Source of the DNA: Oscillospiraceae bacterium
Lineage (GTDB): Bacteria; Bacillota; Clostridia; Oscillospirales; Oscillospiraceae
DNA length: 64,000 nt
NCBI GenBank assembly: GCA_017432615.1
Contig: JAFRIV010000030.1
Span: 20,606 to 84,605 of the forward strand
Direction: 5' to 3'
Below the pieces are notes generated by a model, which was given only the letters and a program-made list of their open reading frames with translations, had not been told where the DNA came from and made no database searches. Positions 1-9,159 of the stretch are shown piece after piece (the stretch's first letter is position 1; every line of letters begins with the position of its first letter). A program made the translations under genes and the position numbers.

Positions 1-1589
1 TGTTTCTGGGAATTCTTTTCATTTCTCTGTTTCCTTCTGTGCTGGCAGACAGCGGCTACTCCGTTTATTTCGATCTTTCTTTTAAAGGAAATCTTCTCTT
101 CGCGGGGTATGACATTGAAGTAGTTCTGGATGACAGTGAAATAGCCACCGTCAAACGCGGCGGGAGTTTTTCCCGCCTGATGGAGAATGTTCCTTCCGGA
201 CAACATACCATTACCTTTAACAAAAGCGGGGATGCTTCCGTCTCCGGCTCCAGAAGTTTCACCATCCTTGGAAATACAACAATTCGCGGCAAGGTATATA
301 CCTCCTCGGCCGCGATCAACACTTCCGCTCTGGAACAGATCAACGATCTTGCAGCCGTTTATCTTGAAATGCCGGATGTAAATCTCCTTTACTTGAATCA
401 GGCTGAGAAAGTGCTGAAAGACCGCGGATTTCCCAATGTCTCCCGCATCACGGAGGGAAATGAATCGATCTGGGATGCAGGCAGCTGGATCGTTGTGGGA
501 CAAAACTATAACCCGGGGGAAACGATCAATAAAAATGCTTCCATTCTGCTGCAATGTAAAAGAGTGGCTGCGTTTCTGGGAGATACTTTCCGTAATTTGC
601 CTGTTCCGGATGCACAGAAGCTGGCAGATGACCTGGGCTTTTCCGTTCAGTTTGCAGACGCTGTCCATAAACGGAAGCTTACAGACCTTGCCAATGCAAG
701 TACCCCGGAAGGGCTTCGCTCCTGGTCCGTTACAGAAGGAGAACCCATTTCTGCAAAGGGCAGAAAGGTTCGGCTGTATGCTGCATATACAGGCGAAGTG
801 GAAATGCCGGATCTGATTGGTTTACAGTTAAATGATGCAATTAAGGTATTGGAAGACTATAATTTCTCAAATCTCTCTTTTCACTCTGCCAATGGTTCTT
901 CTGTGCTTTTCCGGCGAAGCTGGGTCGTAGAAGGACAGAATATCCCTGCAGGATCCATGGTCCCGGCGAACGAGGCCATCACATTGAATTGCTATAAGCC
1001 CGGTGAAAAAGTAGAAGAGACTGTGGAAACTCCTCCTGTCCCGGTACATACGCCCGAGATCTCGTCCTCTCCGCTCATTCCGTCTTCCGTGACGGAAGGT
1101 TCTATGGAGAATAAGCCGGTTCCATCGCCGGTTCCTCTTCCCTCTTTGGCGCAAGCACCCGTTATCGTGTCCGGTCCGGAAATCTCTCCATCCCTTGTCT
1201 TTTCCCCGGTGCCGGAGGCATCTCCGACAACAGCTGCAGAGAACGGGAATTCTTTTGGCTCTGTAAACTCCACCGATGCACTGGCCGCCTATTATTATCA
1301 TGAAGATGGCTATACTTATCTCTACTTCTTCAATTTTGAACAAAAAACGGTAAAAAAATTCCGGATTGACGGAGATTCCGTCTTGACCGGTACCTATACA
1401 GAAGAAGACCCCTTCCATATTACCATTATCTTTGATGACAAAGACGCAACACAGGAGACTGGCCGATGGACTTCTTCCGGAGATAAGTCTTCCTATATTT
1501 CCGCAAGGGATATCCGTTATAAAAAATTTGACACCGGAGAAGCCATGGCAGCTCTGCAAAAGTTGGAAAGCAGTCCCGTAACGCCCTGA
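1..1589 (+). CDS. Secreted PASTA-like repeat protein, 5' end cut by the window edge
   Basis: The frame is open from the first bases. A hydrophobic stretch (FLGILFISLFPSVLA) followed by DSGY is the end of a signal peptide, so the true start lies outside the window; an internal GTG at 39 is not the start. After an N-terminal beta-rich segment come PASTA-like units: one at about 370-560 (MPDV... then WIVVGQNYNPGETI), a weaker one at about 595-790, and one at about 800-1000 (MPDLIGLQLNDAIKVL... WVVEGQNIPAG). A Pro/Ser-rich linker (about 1010-1220) leads to a C-terminal domain rich in Tyr and Phe (1260-1585). PASTA domains usually sit on Ser/Thr kinases or penicillin-binding proteins and bind muropeptides or beta-lactams; none of those catalytic domains is seen here. 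A cell-wall binding role is an inference. Confidence 0.7.
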   Translation, partial: FLGILFISLFPSVLADSGYSVYFDLSFKGNLLFAGYDIEVVLDDSEIATVKRGGSFSRLMENVPSGQHTITFNKSGDASVSGSRSFTILGNTTIRGKVYTSSAAINTSALEQINDLAAVYLEMPDVNLLYLNQAEKVLKDRGFPNVSRITEGNESIWDAGSWIVVGQNYNPGETINKNASILLQCKRVAAFLGDTFRNLPVPDAQKLADDLGFSVQFADAVHKRKLTDLANASTPEGLRSWSVTEGEPISAKGRKVRLYAAYTGEVEMPDLIGLQLNDAIKVLEDYNFSNLSFHSANGSSVLFRRSWVVEGQNIPAGSMVPANEAITLNCYKPGEKVEETVETPPVPVHTPEISSSPLIPSSVTEGSMENKPVPSPVPLPSLAQAPVIVSGPEISPSLVFSPVPEASPTTAAENGNSFGSVNSTDALAAYYYHEDGYTYLYFFNFEQKTVKKFRIDGDSVLTGTYTEEDPFHITIIFDDKDATQETGRWTSSGDKSSYISARDIRYKKFDTGEAMAALQKLESSPVTP

Positions 1590-1596
1590 CATAGAA

Positions 1597-1642
1597 AGAT
1601 GCTCTGCATATACTATCATGCAGAGCATCTGATTTTCTTTTC
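1597..1642. terminator. Rho-independent terminator between convergent genes
   Basis: A perfect 13-bp stem (1597-1609 with 1618-1630, 8-base loop) is followed by a T-rich run on the plus strand. It ends the PASTA-like gene and may also stop the small minus-strand gene, although its minus-side T run is weak. Confidence 0.8.
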
Positions 1643-1678
1643 TGAAAAAGCTGCCCAATCCTGGTCTGCAGAAAACCG

Positions 1679-1945
1679 TCACAGGGATGTGGTGGAGTAC
1701 CCTTTCCCGGAATTGAGGTTCTTATCCTGGCGTAAAGGATTCTGATCCAGGGATGTTATTGCAGCATTTCCACCATGAAAAGGCATATTGCTGATCGGAT
1801 TGGTATTGCTGCCTCTTTGAACGAGGTCATTCACCGTTACTCTCTGCTGCCTGGCTTCGGATGCTGTCAGGCTGCTTACACCGCCGATTACCTTTTCCAT
1901 CGTCTCATCACTCAATGCAGCTTTGTACAGATCTAACTCTTTCAT
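1679..1945 (-). CDS. Small peptide (88 aa) with double-glycine-type leader
   Basis: Two in-frame ATGs lie 6 bases apart (1951 and 1945). The second is preferred because GAAAGGG then sits about 8 bases upstream. The first 22 residues end in LSDETMEKVIGG, the form of a double-glycine leader removed by C39-peptidase ABC exporters (acidic helix, hydrophobic residue at -4, GG at -2/-1). The 66-residue remainder starts VSSLTASEA, is polar, rich in Asn, Ser, Thr and Gln, and has no cysteine, so lanthionine or disulfide chemistry is excluded. No C39 exporter or modifying enzyme lies in the window; the exporters at 58.8-62.5 kb start directly with membrane segments. It could be an orphan bacteriocin- or pheromone-like precursor, or an unrelated small protein whose helix merely ends in GG. 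No close family is recognised. Confidence 0.5.
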   Translation of the reverse strand: MKELDLYKAALSDETMEKVIGGVSSLTASEARQQRVTVNDLVQRGSNTNPISNMPFHGGNAAITSLDQNPLRQDKNLNSGKGYSTTSL

Positions 1946-2066
1946 TTTCATTTCCCTTTCATAAGTATTAAAAACACTATTCTCTAATATTTTATCAGAA
2001 ACCGACTGCTGATTTTTGAACGATCCATAAACATGTTTTATAAACAAGAGAATACTATCATATGAA

Positions 2067-2084
2067 CTGTCACACTACTGTCAC
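2067..2084. repeat. Direct repeat CTGTCAC-ACTA-CTGTCAC
   Basis: Two identical 7-mers separated by 4 bases (11-bp period) lie between guaD and the small peptide gene. The layout equals a PHO box (two CTGTCA-type repeats, 4-bp gap). The orientation points to the plus strand, whereas the nearest promoter need is on the minus strand, so a Pho role is doubtful. Confidence 0.4.
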
Positions 2085-2096
2085 AAAAGGAATCTC

Positions 2097-3353
2097 TCAA
2101 CCTCCGATCTCCTGACCTGCGAGATAACGCCTGTGAATGTGTGACGTCTCCCCAAGATAGCAAAAACGCTCTACTTTCTGAGCCGGCGTCAACTCCAGAA
2201 ACGGATCGGAGACCCCTCCGATGACCAGAGCATCAAAGACATATCCTTTTTCTAAACTGCCGACCTTCCCGAAGACCGATCCTCCCGATTTGGTCGCCAT
2301 ATAGAACGCTTCGGCAAACGAAATGGATCGGTTTTCTTTCGCCTCATAAAACGACTTTACCTTGGAAAGCTGTACTGCTCGCCCTGCCTGGCTGAAGATG
2401 CCCAGTCTATGCCCTCCTGCAATGTCACTGCCCAAACAGACACGAAGACCCTGCTCCATAAGGGATGCCGTCTGCATGATGCCGGCAATAATACTGACAG
2501 TGGCGTCCGGGCATTGTACAGCGATCCCATTATGCTTTTTTAATATATATATATCCTCCGGGTCGGGAAAAATAAAATGCGCCCCGATTACAGGACCGTT
2601 CTCGAGAAGTCCCGCCTGTTGATAAATTTCCGTATCGCAGGTACACTGCGGAAAGAGCTCCATGGCTGTCTTCTTCTCCCAGAGAGACTCTACAAGGTGC
2701 GTTTGAACCCCTACCTCATATTTCTTAGCCAATTCTCCCAGCCCGCGCAGAAGTTCCCTGCTGCAGCAGGGAGCAAAACGTGGCGTCAGGATTGGCCTTG
2801 CTTTTCTGTTGCTGGAATACTGAACAAGGAAACGCTCTGTCTCCCGAAGGGATGTTTCCACTGTCTCACAGAGAAAAGCTGGACTGTTAACATCCATATT
2901 GACTTTCCCGACATATGCGGAAAGTCCTTTTTCCTCTAAACGATCCAACAAATATGCTGTAGCCTCCGGATGGATCGTACCAAAAACAGCAGCATGAAAG
3001 GTGCCGTGGCGGACCAGATCTTCCACGAACGCATCATAAACGGCACGGGCAAATGTCATATCTGCAAATTTGCTTTCAAGAGGGAAAGTATACCTGGAAA
3101 GCCAGTCGGAAAGCAGTTCATCCATGGCAAGGCCGCGTTGCGGATACTGTGGAGCATGTACATGCAGATCGGAAAAAGCGGGGATAATCACATCCTCTCC
3201 GAAATCTGTTACCGGAAGATTGCAAAAAGCATCCGGCAGGACCGGATAAATACCCTCTATCACACCGTTTTCCACAGCAAGATAGCTGTCTGTATACTCT
3301 GCCAGTTCTTTTTCTGATCTGGAATAGACGATATTTCCATGAAAGACCTCCAT
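2097..3353 (-). CDS. guaD: Guanine deaminase
   Basis: A 418-residue amidohydrolase that should convert guanine to xanthine and ammonia in the cytoplasm. The metal motif DLHVHAPQY (His64, His66) matches the guanine deaminase form of HxH. Further family blocks are TPRFAPCC, QTHLVES, AHFIF and the metal-binding Asp of GSDIAGG. Length is close to that of GuaD proteins. It is monocistronic or leads into the small peptide gene; no hairpin separates them. A consensus-like promoter lies upstream. I found no purine riboswitch in the roughly 55-base leader. Related amidohydrolases such as chlorohydrolases share the fold, but the HAPQY block argues for guanine. Confidence 0.85.
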   Translation of the reverse strand: MEVFHGNIVYSRSEKELAEYTDSYLAVENGVIEGIYPVLPDAFCNLPVTDFGEDVIIPAFSDLHVHAPQYPQRGLAMDELLSDWLSRYTFPLESKFADMTFARAVYDAFVEDLVRHGTFHAAVFGTIHPEATAYLLDRLEEKGLSAYVGKVNMDVNSPAFLCETVETSLRETERFLVQYSSNRKARPILTPRFAPCCSRELLRGLGELAKKYEVGVQTHLVESLWEKKTAMELFPQCTCDTEIYQQAGLLENGPVIGAHFIFPDPEDIYILKKHNGIAVQCPDATVSIIAGIMQTASLMEQGLRVCLGSDIAGGHRLGIFSQAGRAVQLSKVKSFYEAKENRSISFAEAFYMATKSGGSVFGKVGSLEKGYVFDALVIGGVSDPFLELTPAQKVERFCYLGETSHIHRRYLAGQEIGG

Positions 3354-3414
3354 AGTCTTACTCTCTACCCCCTTTTCGTTTATATGACCTCTGAAGAGTC
3401 ATCAAATATATAGC

Positions 3415-3443
3415 ATTATAGCAAAAAATCCTGAATCTAACAA
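3415..3443 (-). promoter_or_regulatory. Promoter of guaD
   Basis: On the minus strand, TTGTTA, a 17-base spacer, then TATAAT. An imperfect inverted repeat (ATGAC...GTCAT) lies in the short leader just downstream. Confidence 0.7.
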
Positions 3444-3511
3444 GTTTTTCTCCTGTTCCCTCGTACTCTCCTTTTTCATTCTCCCGCTTTTTGAAATACC
3501 TTTTGATTTGG

Positions 3512-3539
3512 TTGACACGAAATAAGAAAGTGCTATAAT
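3512..3539 (+). promoter_or_regulatory. Extended -10 promoter of nifJ
   Basis: TTGACA, a 16-base spacer ending in TGC, then TATAAT. This is a near-consensus sigma-A promoter with an extended -10, fitting a highly expressed catabolic gene. The rest of the 278-base guaD-nifJ gap shows nothing else clear. Confidence 0.8.
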
Positions 3540-3631
3540 CTCTTTCAGTTGATTAGACGGTTTGCCTGTTTGAGTTTTACGATTGCTCGCAGCCTATAAT
3601 CCTTAAAAATGATCGTTTCAGGGAGGAAACC

Positions 3632-6600
3632 ATGATCAGAAAATCAATGGACGGCAATGAAGCCGCCGCGTACGCAAGTTACGCCTTTACAGAAGTCGCA
3701 ACCATTTACCCTATCACCCCTTCCAGCCCCATGGCAAATCATGTGGATGAATGGGCTGCCAGGGGCAGGAAGAATCTGTTCGGCACTTCCGTCAAACTGA
3801 TGGAGATGCAGGCCGAGTCAGGAGCCTGTGCAGCTATGCAGGGAGCGTTGGAATCCGGTGCTCTTGCCACCACTTACACTTCTGCCCAGGGTCTGATGTT
3901 AATGATCCCTCCAATGTACCGCATTGCAGGTCTGCTCGTCCCGGCTGTAATGCATGTGGCGGCGCGTAGTGTTGCCACATCCACTGTCTCTATTTTTGGT
4001 GATCATCAGGACGTAATGGCTTGCCGACAGACCGGCTGGGCGCAGCTTGCTTCCTCCAGTGTACAGGAATGTATGGATCTCGCGGCCGTTGCGCACCTGT
4101 CTGCCATTAAGGGGCATATCCCTGTGCAACACTTCTTTGACGGATTTCGTACCAGCCATGAGATTCAGAAAATTGAAGTATTAGACTATGCCGATTTGTG
4201 GGATTTGGTCGATCAGACGGAACTCAGGAAGTTCCGCGACAGAGCGCTGAACCCGGAGCACCCCACCATTCGAAACAGCGGTGAAAATGATGATGTCTTT
4301 TTTCAGCACCGTGAAGCCTCTAATCCTGTATATAATGCTTTTCCGGCGGTTGTTGAAGAGTATATGGACAAAATGTCGGTTCTTACCGGGAGGGATTACA
4401 AACTATTCAACTATTTCGGCGCACCGGATGCCGAGCGGATAATCATTGCCATGGGATCCGTTTGTGAAGCGGCTCGTGAAGTAGTGGATTATCTTAATGC
4501 CCAGGGCGAAAAGGTCGGTCTGATACAGGTACATCTGTATCGTCCCTTCTCTTTGAAGCACTTCTTGGCCGCCATTCCGGAAAGCTGCCGAGTGCTTACT
4601 GCCCTTGATCGCACCAAGGAGCCCGGCTCTCTTGGCGAACCGCTGTATGAAGATGTTGGCTCTGCGTTGCTGGAATCCGGGCGCACCGGTATCCGTCTTC
4701 TCGGCGGGCGCTACGGTCTCAGCTCTAAAGACACCACCCCCGCTCAGCTCAAGGCTGTTTTTGACAACATGAAAGGTCAGCAGAAAAACCACTTCACCGT
4801 AGGCATTACTGATGACGTAACGAATACTTCTTTGCCCGTTGGAGAAAACATTGTAACCGCCGGGAAAAGTATCATTTCCTGCAAATTCTGGGGCCTTGGC
4901 TCTGACGGCACAGTCGGCGCAAATAAGAACTCCTGTAAAATAATCGGGGATAACACGGACCAGTACGTTCAGGCATATTTTCAGTACGATGCCAAGAAGT
5001 CCGGCGGTCTGACGCGCAGCCATCTGCGCTTTGGTCACGAGCCCATCCGCAGCACCTATTATGTTACAATGGCAGACTTTGTTGCATGCCATAAGCAAAG
5101 CTATATGCACACCTTTGATATCGCGAGCGAAGTAAAAGAGGGTGGTACTTTTCTCCTCAATACCCACTGGAAGGGCGAGGAACTGGAGAAAAACCTCACC
5201 AACCGTACCAAGCGTCTCCTGGCACAGCGCCACGCAAAGTTCTATACGATCGATGCGACCGGAATTGCCGCAGAGATTGGCTTGGGTAACCGCACCAGCA
5301 CGGTGCTGCAGGCTGCTTTTTTCAAGCTTTCCGGGGTGCTTCCCATCGACCAGGCAGAACAGTATATGAAGGAGGCTGCTGTGAAGACCTTTTCCCGTAA
5401 AGGAGAAAAGATCGTCCAGATGAATCTCTCTGCCATTGAACGTGGTCTTACTGATCTTGTAAAAATCGATATTCCGGAATCCTGGGCTTCCATGGAAGAT
5501 GAAGTTCGCACCCCGGATATGAGCCTTCCGAAATATGTCCGTGAAATACTGATTCCAATGGACAGGGCGGAAGGTGATCTGCTCCCAGTCAGCACCTTCA
5601 GGGACTATGCCGACGGCGTGATGCCGGTTGATGCGGCTCGCTTTGAAAAACGCGGCGTAGCGGATAACGTACCTGTTTGGGATGCGACCAATTGTATCGG
5701 CTGCAACCGCTGCTCTCTGGTCTGCCCCCATGCAGCAATTCGTCCCTTTCTCTTTACGGAAGAAGAAGCAGCCAAAGCGCCGGAATCCTGTATTACCAAG
5801 AAAGCTGTTGGCAAGGGATTTGAAGGGCTCCGTTATCGCATTCAGGTAGACGTAATGGACTGCCAGGGATGCGGAAGTTGTGCCAGTGCCTGCCCTGCAA
5901 AGGAGAAAGCGCTCACCATGGCCCCGTTGGACAGTCAGCTCGCTGAACAGAAAAACTGGGATCACTGCCTGACCCTCAGTGAAAAGAAAAATCCTATGAG
6001 TCGCTTCTCTGCCAGAGGCAGTCAATACGAACAGCCTCTGTACGAATTCTCCGGTGCCTGCCCCGGCTGTGGCGAAACGCCATACATCAAGCTTCTTACT
6101 CAGCTTTTTGGAGACCGGATGTACGCTGCCAATGCAACTGGCTGCTCACAGGCTTACGGGTTTTTTGCCCCTACTTTCCCGCAGACAGTTACGAGCCGCG
6201 GTTTTGGCCCTGCTTTTTCGAACTCTCTGTTTGAAAACAATGCGGAGTTTGCCCTTGGTATCAATCTGTCCGTCGACCAGCTTCGGGAAAAAACCAAAAT
6301 GCACGCCCGGGCCGCTATTGAAAATACCCGTGATAAAGTACTCAAAGCTGCCCTGCAGGCATGGCTAGATCATGGTGATGAAAATGACCACACTGTTCTG
6401 GTATCAGATGCAGTACGTGTTGCTCTCGCCAACACGGATGACAACAGTGAACACGTTGCCTATGTTCGCCGGCGCCAGGATACGCTGACAAAGAAAGCCG
6501 TCTGGATGGTTGGCGGAGACGGCTGGGCCTACGATATCGGTTACGGCGGACTTGACCACGTGCTTGCTTCCGGTCTGGATCTCAACGTACTGGTACTGGA

Positions 6601-7177
6601 CAACGAGCTCTATGCCAACACAGGCGGGCAGGCTTCCAAAGCTACTCCGGTAGGTGCCTCAGTACAGTTTGCAGCAGCCGGCAAAGGTACACCGAAAAAG
6701 GATCTTGGAGTGATTCTTTCCACTTACGGTTATATTTATGTAGCTCAGATCAACCTCGGTGCCAATCCGGAGCATGCAATCAAGTGCCTGAAGGAAGCTG
6801 CTGCTTATAAAGGTCCCTCTATTGTGATCGCCTATGCCCCCTGCATTAATCACGGTCTCACAAAGGGTATGTCTAAAGTCATGGAGGAGAGCAAAGCAGC
6901 CACGGAATGCGGCTTCTGGCCTCTCTATCATTACAACCCGGACTATGAAAAGGAAGGGAAGAATCCCTTTATTCTTGACTCTGCCGAGCCGAACGGCAAA
7001 CTGCGTGAGTATATGATGGGTGAAGTTCGGTTTGCTTCCCTGACCCGTACCTTCCCCGAACGTGCAGAGATTCTCTTTGCCGAAGCAGAGGACTTTACCA
7101 AACGGCGTTATGCCAAGTACAAACACCTCGCCGGACAGGATTTTCCTGAAGGCCCCGTACATGATAAGCTGATCTAA
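3632..7177 (+). CDS. nifJ: Pyruvate:ferredoxin (flavodoxin) oxidoreductase, one-chain form
   Basis: This 1181-residue enzyme oxidises pyruvate with CoA to acetyl-CoA and CO2 and passes electrons to ferredoxin or flavodoxin, the central anaerobic step in Clostridia. All domains are fused in the usual order. The N-terminal pyrimidine-binding part has YPITPSSPMA. A two-cluster ferredoxin domain has CIGCNRCSLVCP (from Cys688) and CQGCGSCASACP (from Cys744). The C-terminal thiamine diphosphate domain starts at CPGCGETPY and carries GDGWAYDIGYGG and DNELYANTGGQ. Length matches the family (about 1170-1200). GGGAGG lies just ahead of the ATG at 3632. It stands alone between its own promoter and a hairpin. 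Confidence 0.97.
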   Translation: MIRKSMDGNEAAAYASYAFTEVATIYPITPSSPMANHVDEWAARGRKNLFGTSVKLMEMQAESGACAAMQGALESGALATTYTSAQGLMLMIPPMYRIAGLLVPAVMHVAARSVATSTVSIFGDHQDVMACRQTGWAQLASSSVQECMDLAAVAHLSAIKGHIPVQHFFDGFRTSHEIQKIEVLDYADLWDLVDQTELRKFRDRALNPEHPTIRNSGENDDVFFQHREASNPVYNAFPAVVEEYMDKMSVLTGRDYKLFNYFGAPDAERIIIAMGSVCEAAREVVDYLNAQGEKVGLIQVHLYRPFSLKHFLAAIPESCRVLTALDRTKEPGSLGEPLYEDVGSALLESGRTGIRLLGGRYGLSSKDTTPAQLKAVFDNMKGQQKNHFTVGITDDVTNTSLPVGENIVTAGKSIISCKFWGLGSDGTVGANKNSCKIIGDNTDQYVQAYFQYDAKKSGGLTRSHLRFGHEPIRSTYYVTMADFVACHKQSYMHTFDIASEVKEGGTFLLNTHWKGEELEKNLTNRTKRLLAQRHAKFYTIDATGIAAEIGLGNRTSTVLQAAFFKLSGVLPIDQAEQYMKEAAVKTFSRKGEKIVQMNLSAIERGLTDLVKIDIPESWASMEDEVRTPDMSLPKYVREILIPMDRAEGDLLPVSTFRDYADGVMPVDAARFEKRGVADNVPVWDATNCIGCNRCSLVCPHAAIRPFLFTEEEAAKAPESCITKKAVGKGFEGLRYRIQVDVMDCQGCGSCASACPAKEKALTMAPLDSQLAEQKNWDHCLTLSEKKNPMSRFSARGSQYEQPLYEFSGACPGCGETPYIKLLTQLFGDRMYAANATGCSQAYGFFAPTFPQTVTSRGFGPAFSNSLFENNAEFALGINLSVDQLREKTKMHARAAIENTRDKVLKAALQAWLDHGDENDHTVLVSDAVRVALANTDDNSEHVAYVRRRQDTLTKKAVWMVGGDGWAYDIGYGGLDHVLASGLDLNVLVLDNELYANTGGQASKATPVGASVQFAAAGKGTPKKDLGVILSTYGYIYVAQINLGANPEHAIKCLKEAAAYKGPSIVIAYAPCINHGLTKGMSKVMEESKAATECGFWPLYHYNPDYEKEGKNPFILDSAEPNGKLREYMMGEVRFASLTRTFPERAEILFAEAEDFTKRRYAKYKHLAGQDFPEGPVHDKLI

Positions 7178-7188
7178 AAATATCTGTC

Positions 7189-7218
7189 AATACGGGAGGG
7201 CTATCCCCCTCCCGTATT
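7189..7218 (+). terminator. Hairpin after nifJ
   Basis: A 12-bp stem (7189-7200 with 7207-7218, 6-base loop) lies 11 bases after the stop. No clear T run follows, so it may act in 3'-end protection rather than as a full terminator. Confidence 0.55.
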
Positions 7219-7257
7219 ATAGAGTTCCAGATCCCTTTATATCTTTATTGCAGACAT

Positions 7258-7291
7258 TGAAAAACCGGTGCAGCCGTTTCGGCTGCACCGG
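7258..7291 (-). terminator. Terminator of the rpsB-tsf operon
   Basis: A perfect 12-bp stem (7265-7276 with 7280-7291, 3-base loop) is followed on the minus strand by TTTTTC. Confidence 0.85.
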
Positions 7292-7320
7292 AAATACTAT
7301 TTATGAAGGGAAACGGAAGC

Positions 7321-8253
7321 TTACTTGCCCATGTTCATCTGGGCTGCAACCTCAGCAGCAAAGTCCTCTTCCTTCTTTTCAATGCCTTCGCCCTTGATAA
7401 AGTGCACAGCATCAACAAACTTTACGCTGCCGCCGAGCTTCTTGGCCGCATCGGCAATATACTTCTCAACGGAGCCCTGAAACAGATCGCTGCGAACAAA
7501 TTCCATCTGAAGCAGGCAATTGTCTTCATAGAACTTGTTGATCTTGCCTGCCGCGATTTTCTCCTTGACAGCTGCAGGCTTTGCAGCCATCTTCGGGTCA
7601 TTGTCCATTAATGCTACCTGAACTTCGAGCTCATGGTCGATATCTGCCTGCGGTACCAGGGATTTGTCCCAGTACTTCGGGCTCATAGCGGCAATCTGCA
7701 TGGCAACATTTTTTCCGATCTCGGTAGCGTCGATATCACCTTCCACTGCAAAGTTGACCAACACTGCACGAGAACCGCCTGCATGTACATAGGCAACATT
7801 CGTTCCGTTTTCAAAGCGGGCAAAGCGACGGATCTGAAGATTTTCCCCGATAGACATGACCTTTTCGGGAAGAGTCTCTTCCACGGTAAGCTCACTTCCG
7901 GGATACTTGCAGGCTTTAAGTGCATCCACATCTGCCGGGTTGTCTTTCAATACGACCTTGCAGATATCTTTCACGAAGGACTGGAAAAGTTCGCTCTTTG
8001 CACAGAAATCAGTCTCGCAGTTTACTTCTACAATAGCGCCGACGCCGCACTTGGAGCAAACATGGGCATAAGCCATGCCTTCAGCAGCAACACGGCTTGC
8101 CTTCTTGGCAGCCTTGGCAAGGCCCTTTTCGCGCAGCCAGTCAACTGCTTTATCCATATCTCCGTCACATGCCTGGAGTGCCTTTTTGCAGTCCATCATA
8201 CCGACGTTTGTCATCTCTCTAAGGGTTTTAACATCCTGAGCAGTAAATGCCAT
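7321..8253 (-). CDS. tsf: Translation elongation factor Ts
   Basis: A 310-residue nucleotide exchange factor for EF-Tu. It begins MAFTAQDVKTLREMTNVGMMDCKKAL in type (UBA-like N-terminal domain) and contains ETDFCAKSE, a variant of the usual TDFVA(R/K)N block. The start at 8253 is fixed by AGGAGG seven bases upstream; the frame is open further upstream only by chance. An unusual Cys-x-x-Cys pair (CSKCG) lies near residue 66. It lies 13 bases after rpsB in the standard bacterial order. Confidence 0.96.
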   Translation of the reverse strand: MAFTAQDVKTLREMTNVGMMDCKKALQACDGDMDKAVDWLREKGLAKAAKKASRVAAEGMAYAHVCSKCGVGAIVEVNCETDFCAKSELFQSFVKDICKVVLKDNPADVDALKACKYPGSELTVEETLPEKVMSIGENLQIRRFARFENGTNVAYVHAGGSRAVLVNFAVEGDIDATEIGKNVAMQIAAMSPKYWDKSLVPQADIDHELEVQVALMDNDPKMAAKPAAVKEKIAAGKINKFYEDNCLLQMEFVRSDLFQGSVEKYIADAAKKLGGSVKFVDAVHFIKGEGIEKKEEDFAAEVAAQMNMGK

Positions 8254-8266
8254 TGATTTTTCCTCC

Positions 8267-9016
8267 TTATTCTTCTGCCTTGTCTTCCGTCGCTTCTTCA
8301 GCAACGGCAGCCTCAAAATCGACCTCGGCATCCTGACCCTGGTGGCCTTCCTGAACAGCGTTTGCCATGGTGGCGGCAATCAGGCGAATAGCGCGGATCG
8401 CATCATCGTTTGCAGGGATCACATAATCGACCTCATCCGGATCGCAGTTGGTATCGACAATTGCAACGATGGGAATATGCAGCTTGCGAGCTTCTGCAAT
8501 AGCATTGTGCTCTTTACGCGGGTCAACTACAAACAGAGCACCCGGGAGTTTCTTCATCTCTTTTACGCCGCCGAGATACTTCTCGAGCTTTTCCATCTCG
8601 CCAAGATGCTTCATAACTTCCTTCTTTGGAAGCATATCGAATGTGCCGTCCTCCTGCATCTTCTTGAGTTGGGCGAGACGGTCAATACGCGTACGCATTG
8701 TTTTGAAGTTGGTGAGCATACCGCCGAGCCAGCGGGCATTGACATAGTACATACCGACGCGGGAAGCTTCTTCCTTGATGGCATCCGCTGCCTGCTTTTT
8801 TGTGCCGACAAAAAGAACCGTCTGATCATTCTTCGCAAGCTCTCTGACAAAGTCATAAGCCTCTTCCAGTTTTTTCACGGTCTTCTGGAGATCTATGATA
8901 TAAATACCATTTCTCTCACAATAGATGTACTCTGCCATCTTGGGGTTCCAGCGGCGGGTCTGGTGACCAAAGTGGACACCGGCCTCCAGCAGCTGCTTCA
9001 TGGATACGACTGCCAT
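8267..9016 (-). CDS. rpsB: 30S ribosomal protein S2
   Basis: A 249-residue S2 with [22 protein letters not shown] near the N-terminus (quoted in part: [15 protein letters not shown]), [18 protein letters not shown] and the basic-acidic C-terminal tail. AAGGAG precedes the ATG at 9016. The frame continues open upstream to 9091, but that extension has no family similarity. It is first in the operon with tsf. Confidence 0.97.
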   Translation of the reverse strand: MAVVSMKQLLEAGVHFGHQTRRWNPKMAEYIYCERNGIYIIDLQKTVKKLEEAYDFVRELAKNDQTVLFVGTKKQAADAIKEEASRVGMYYVNARWLGGMLTNFKTMRTRIDRLAQLKKMQEDGTFDMLPKKEVMKHLGEMEKLEKYLGGVKEMKKLPGALFVVDPRKEHNAIAEARKLHIPIVAIVDTNCDPDEVDYVIPANDDAIRAIRLIAATMANAVQEGHQGQDAEVDFEAAVAEEATEDKAEE

Positions 9017-9130
9017 TTTTTGTTTCTCCTTTATAATATGTTTTTCCTCCGGGGGCATCACACCTTCTCCCAAGCCGCCATACACGGCCACATGGGAAGA
9101 AAGTCCGCTCCCCGTGCGAAATGCTCAGAT

Positions 9131-9159
9131 ATAATACCAGAGGAATGGCAGAATTGCAA
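9131..9159 (-). promoter_or_regulatory. Promoter of rpsB-tsf
   Basis: On the minus strand, TTGCAA, a 17-base spacer, then TATTAT. It implies a leader of about 105 bases ahead of rpsB, long enough for S2 autoregulation, though no specific structure could be assigned by eye. The plus-strand bases 9160-9320 are T-rich and hold no visible gene. Confidence 0.7.

Noticed and set aside
3354-3414. Purine riboswitch in the guaD leader
   Set aside because: The leader is only about 55 bases and lacks the conserved purine-aptamer loops; only a small imperfect hairpin is seen.
4403-6025. A 540-codon open frame antisense to the pyruvate oxidoreductase gene
   Set aside because: It lies wholly within a certain gene on the other strand, has no family blocks and no ribosome site. 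Similar long antisense frames under oppA (51775-53400), the exporter (60964-62397) and the third binding protein (18988-19965) were dismissed for the same reason.
9017-9091. In-frame N-terminal extension of rpsB
   Set aside because: The S2 start at 9016 has its own strong ribosome site and matches the family; the extension covers the leader.
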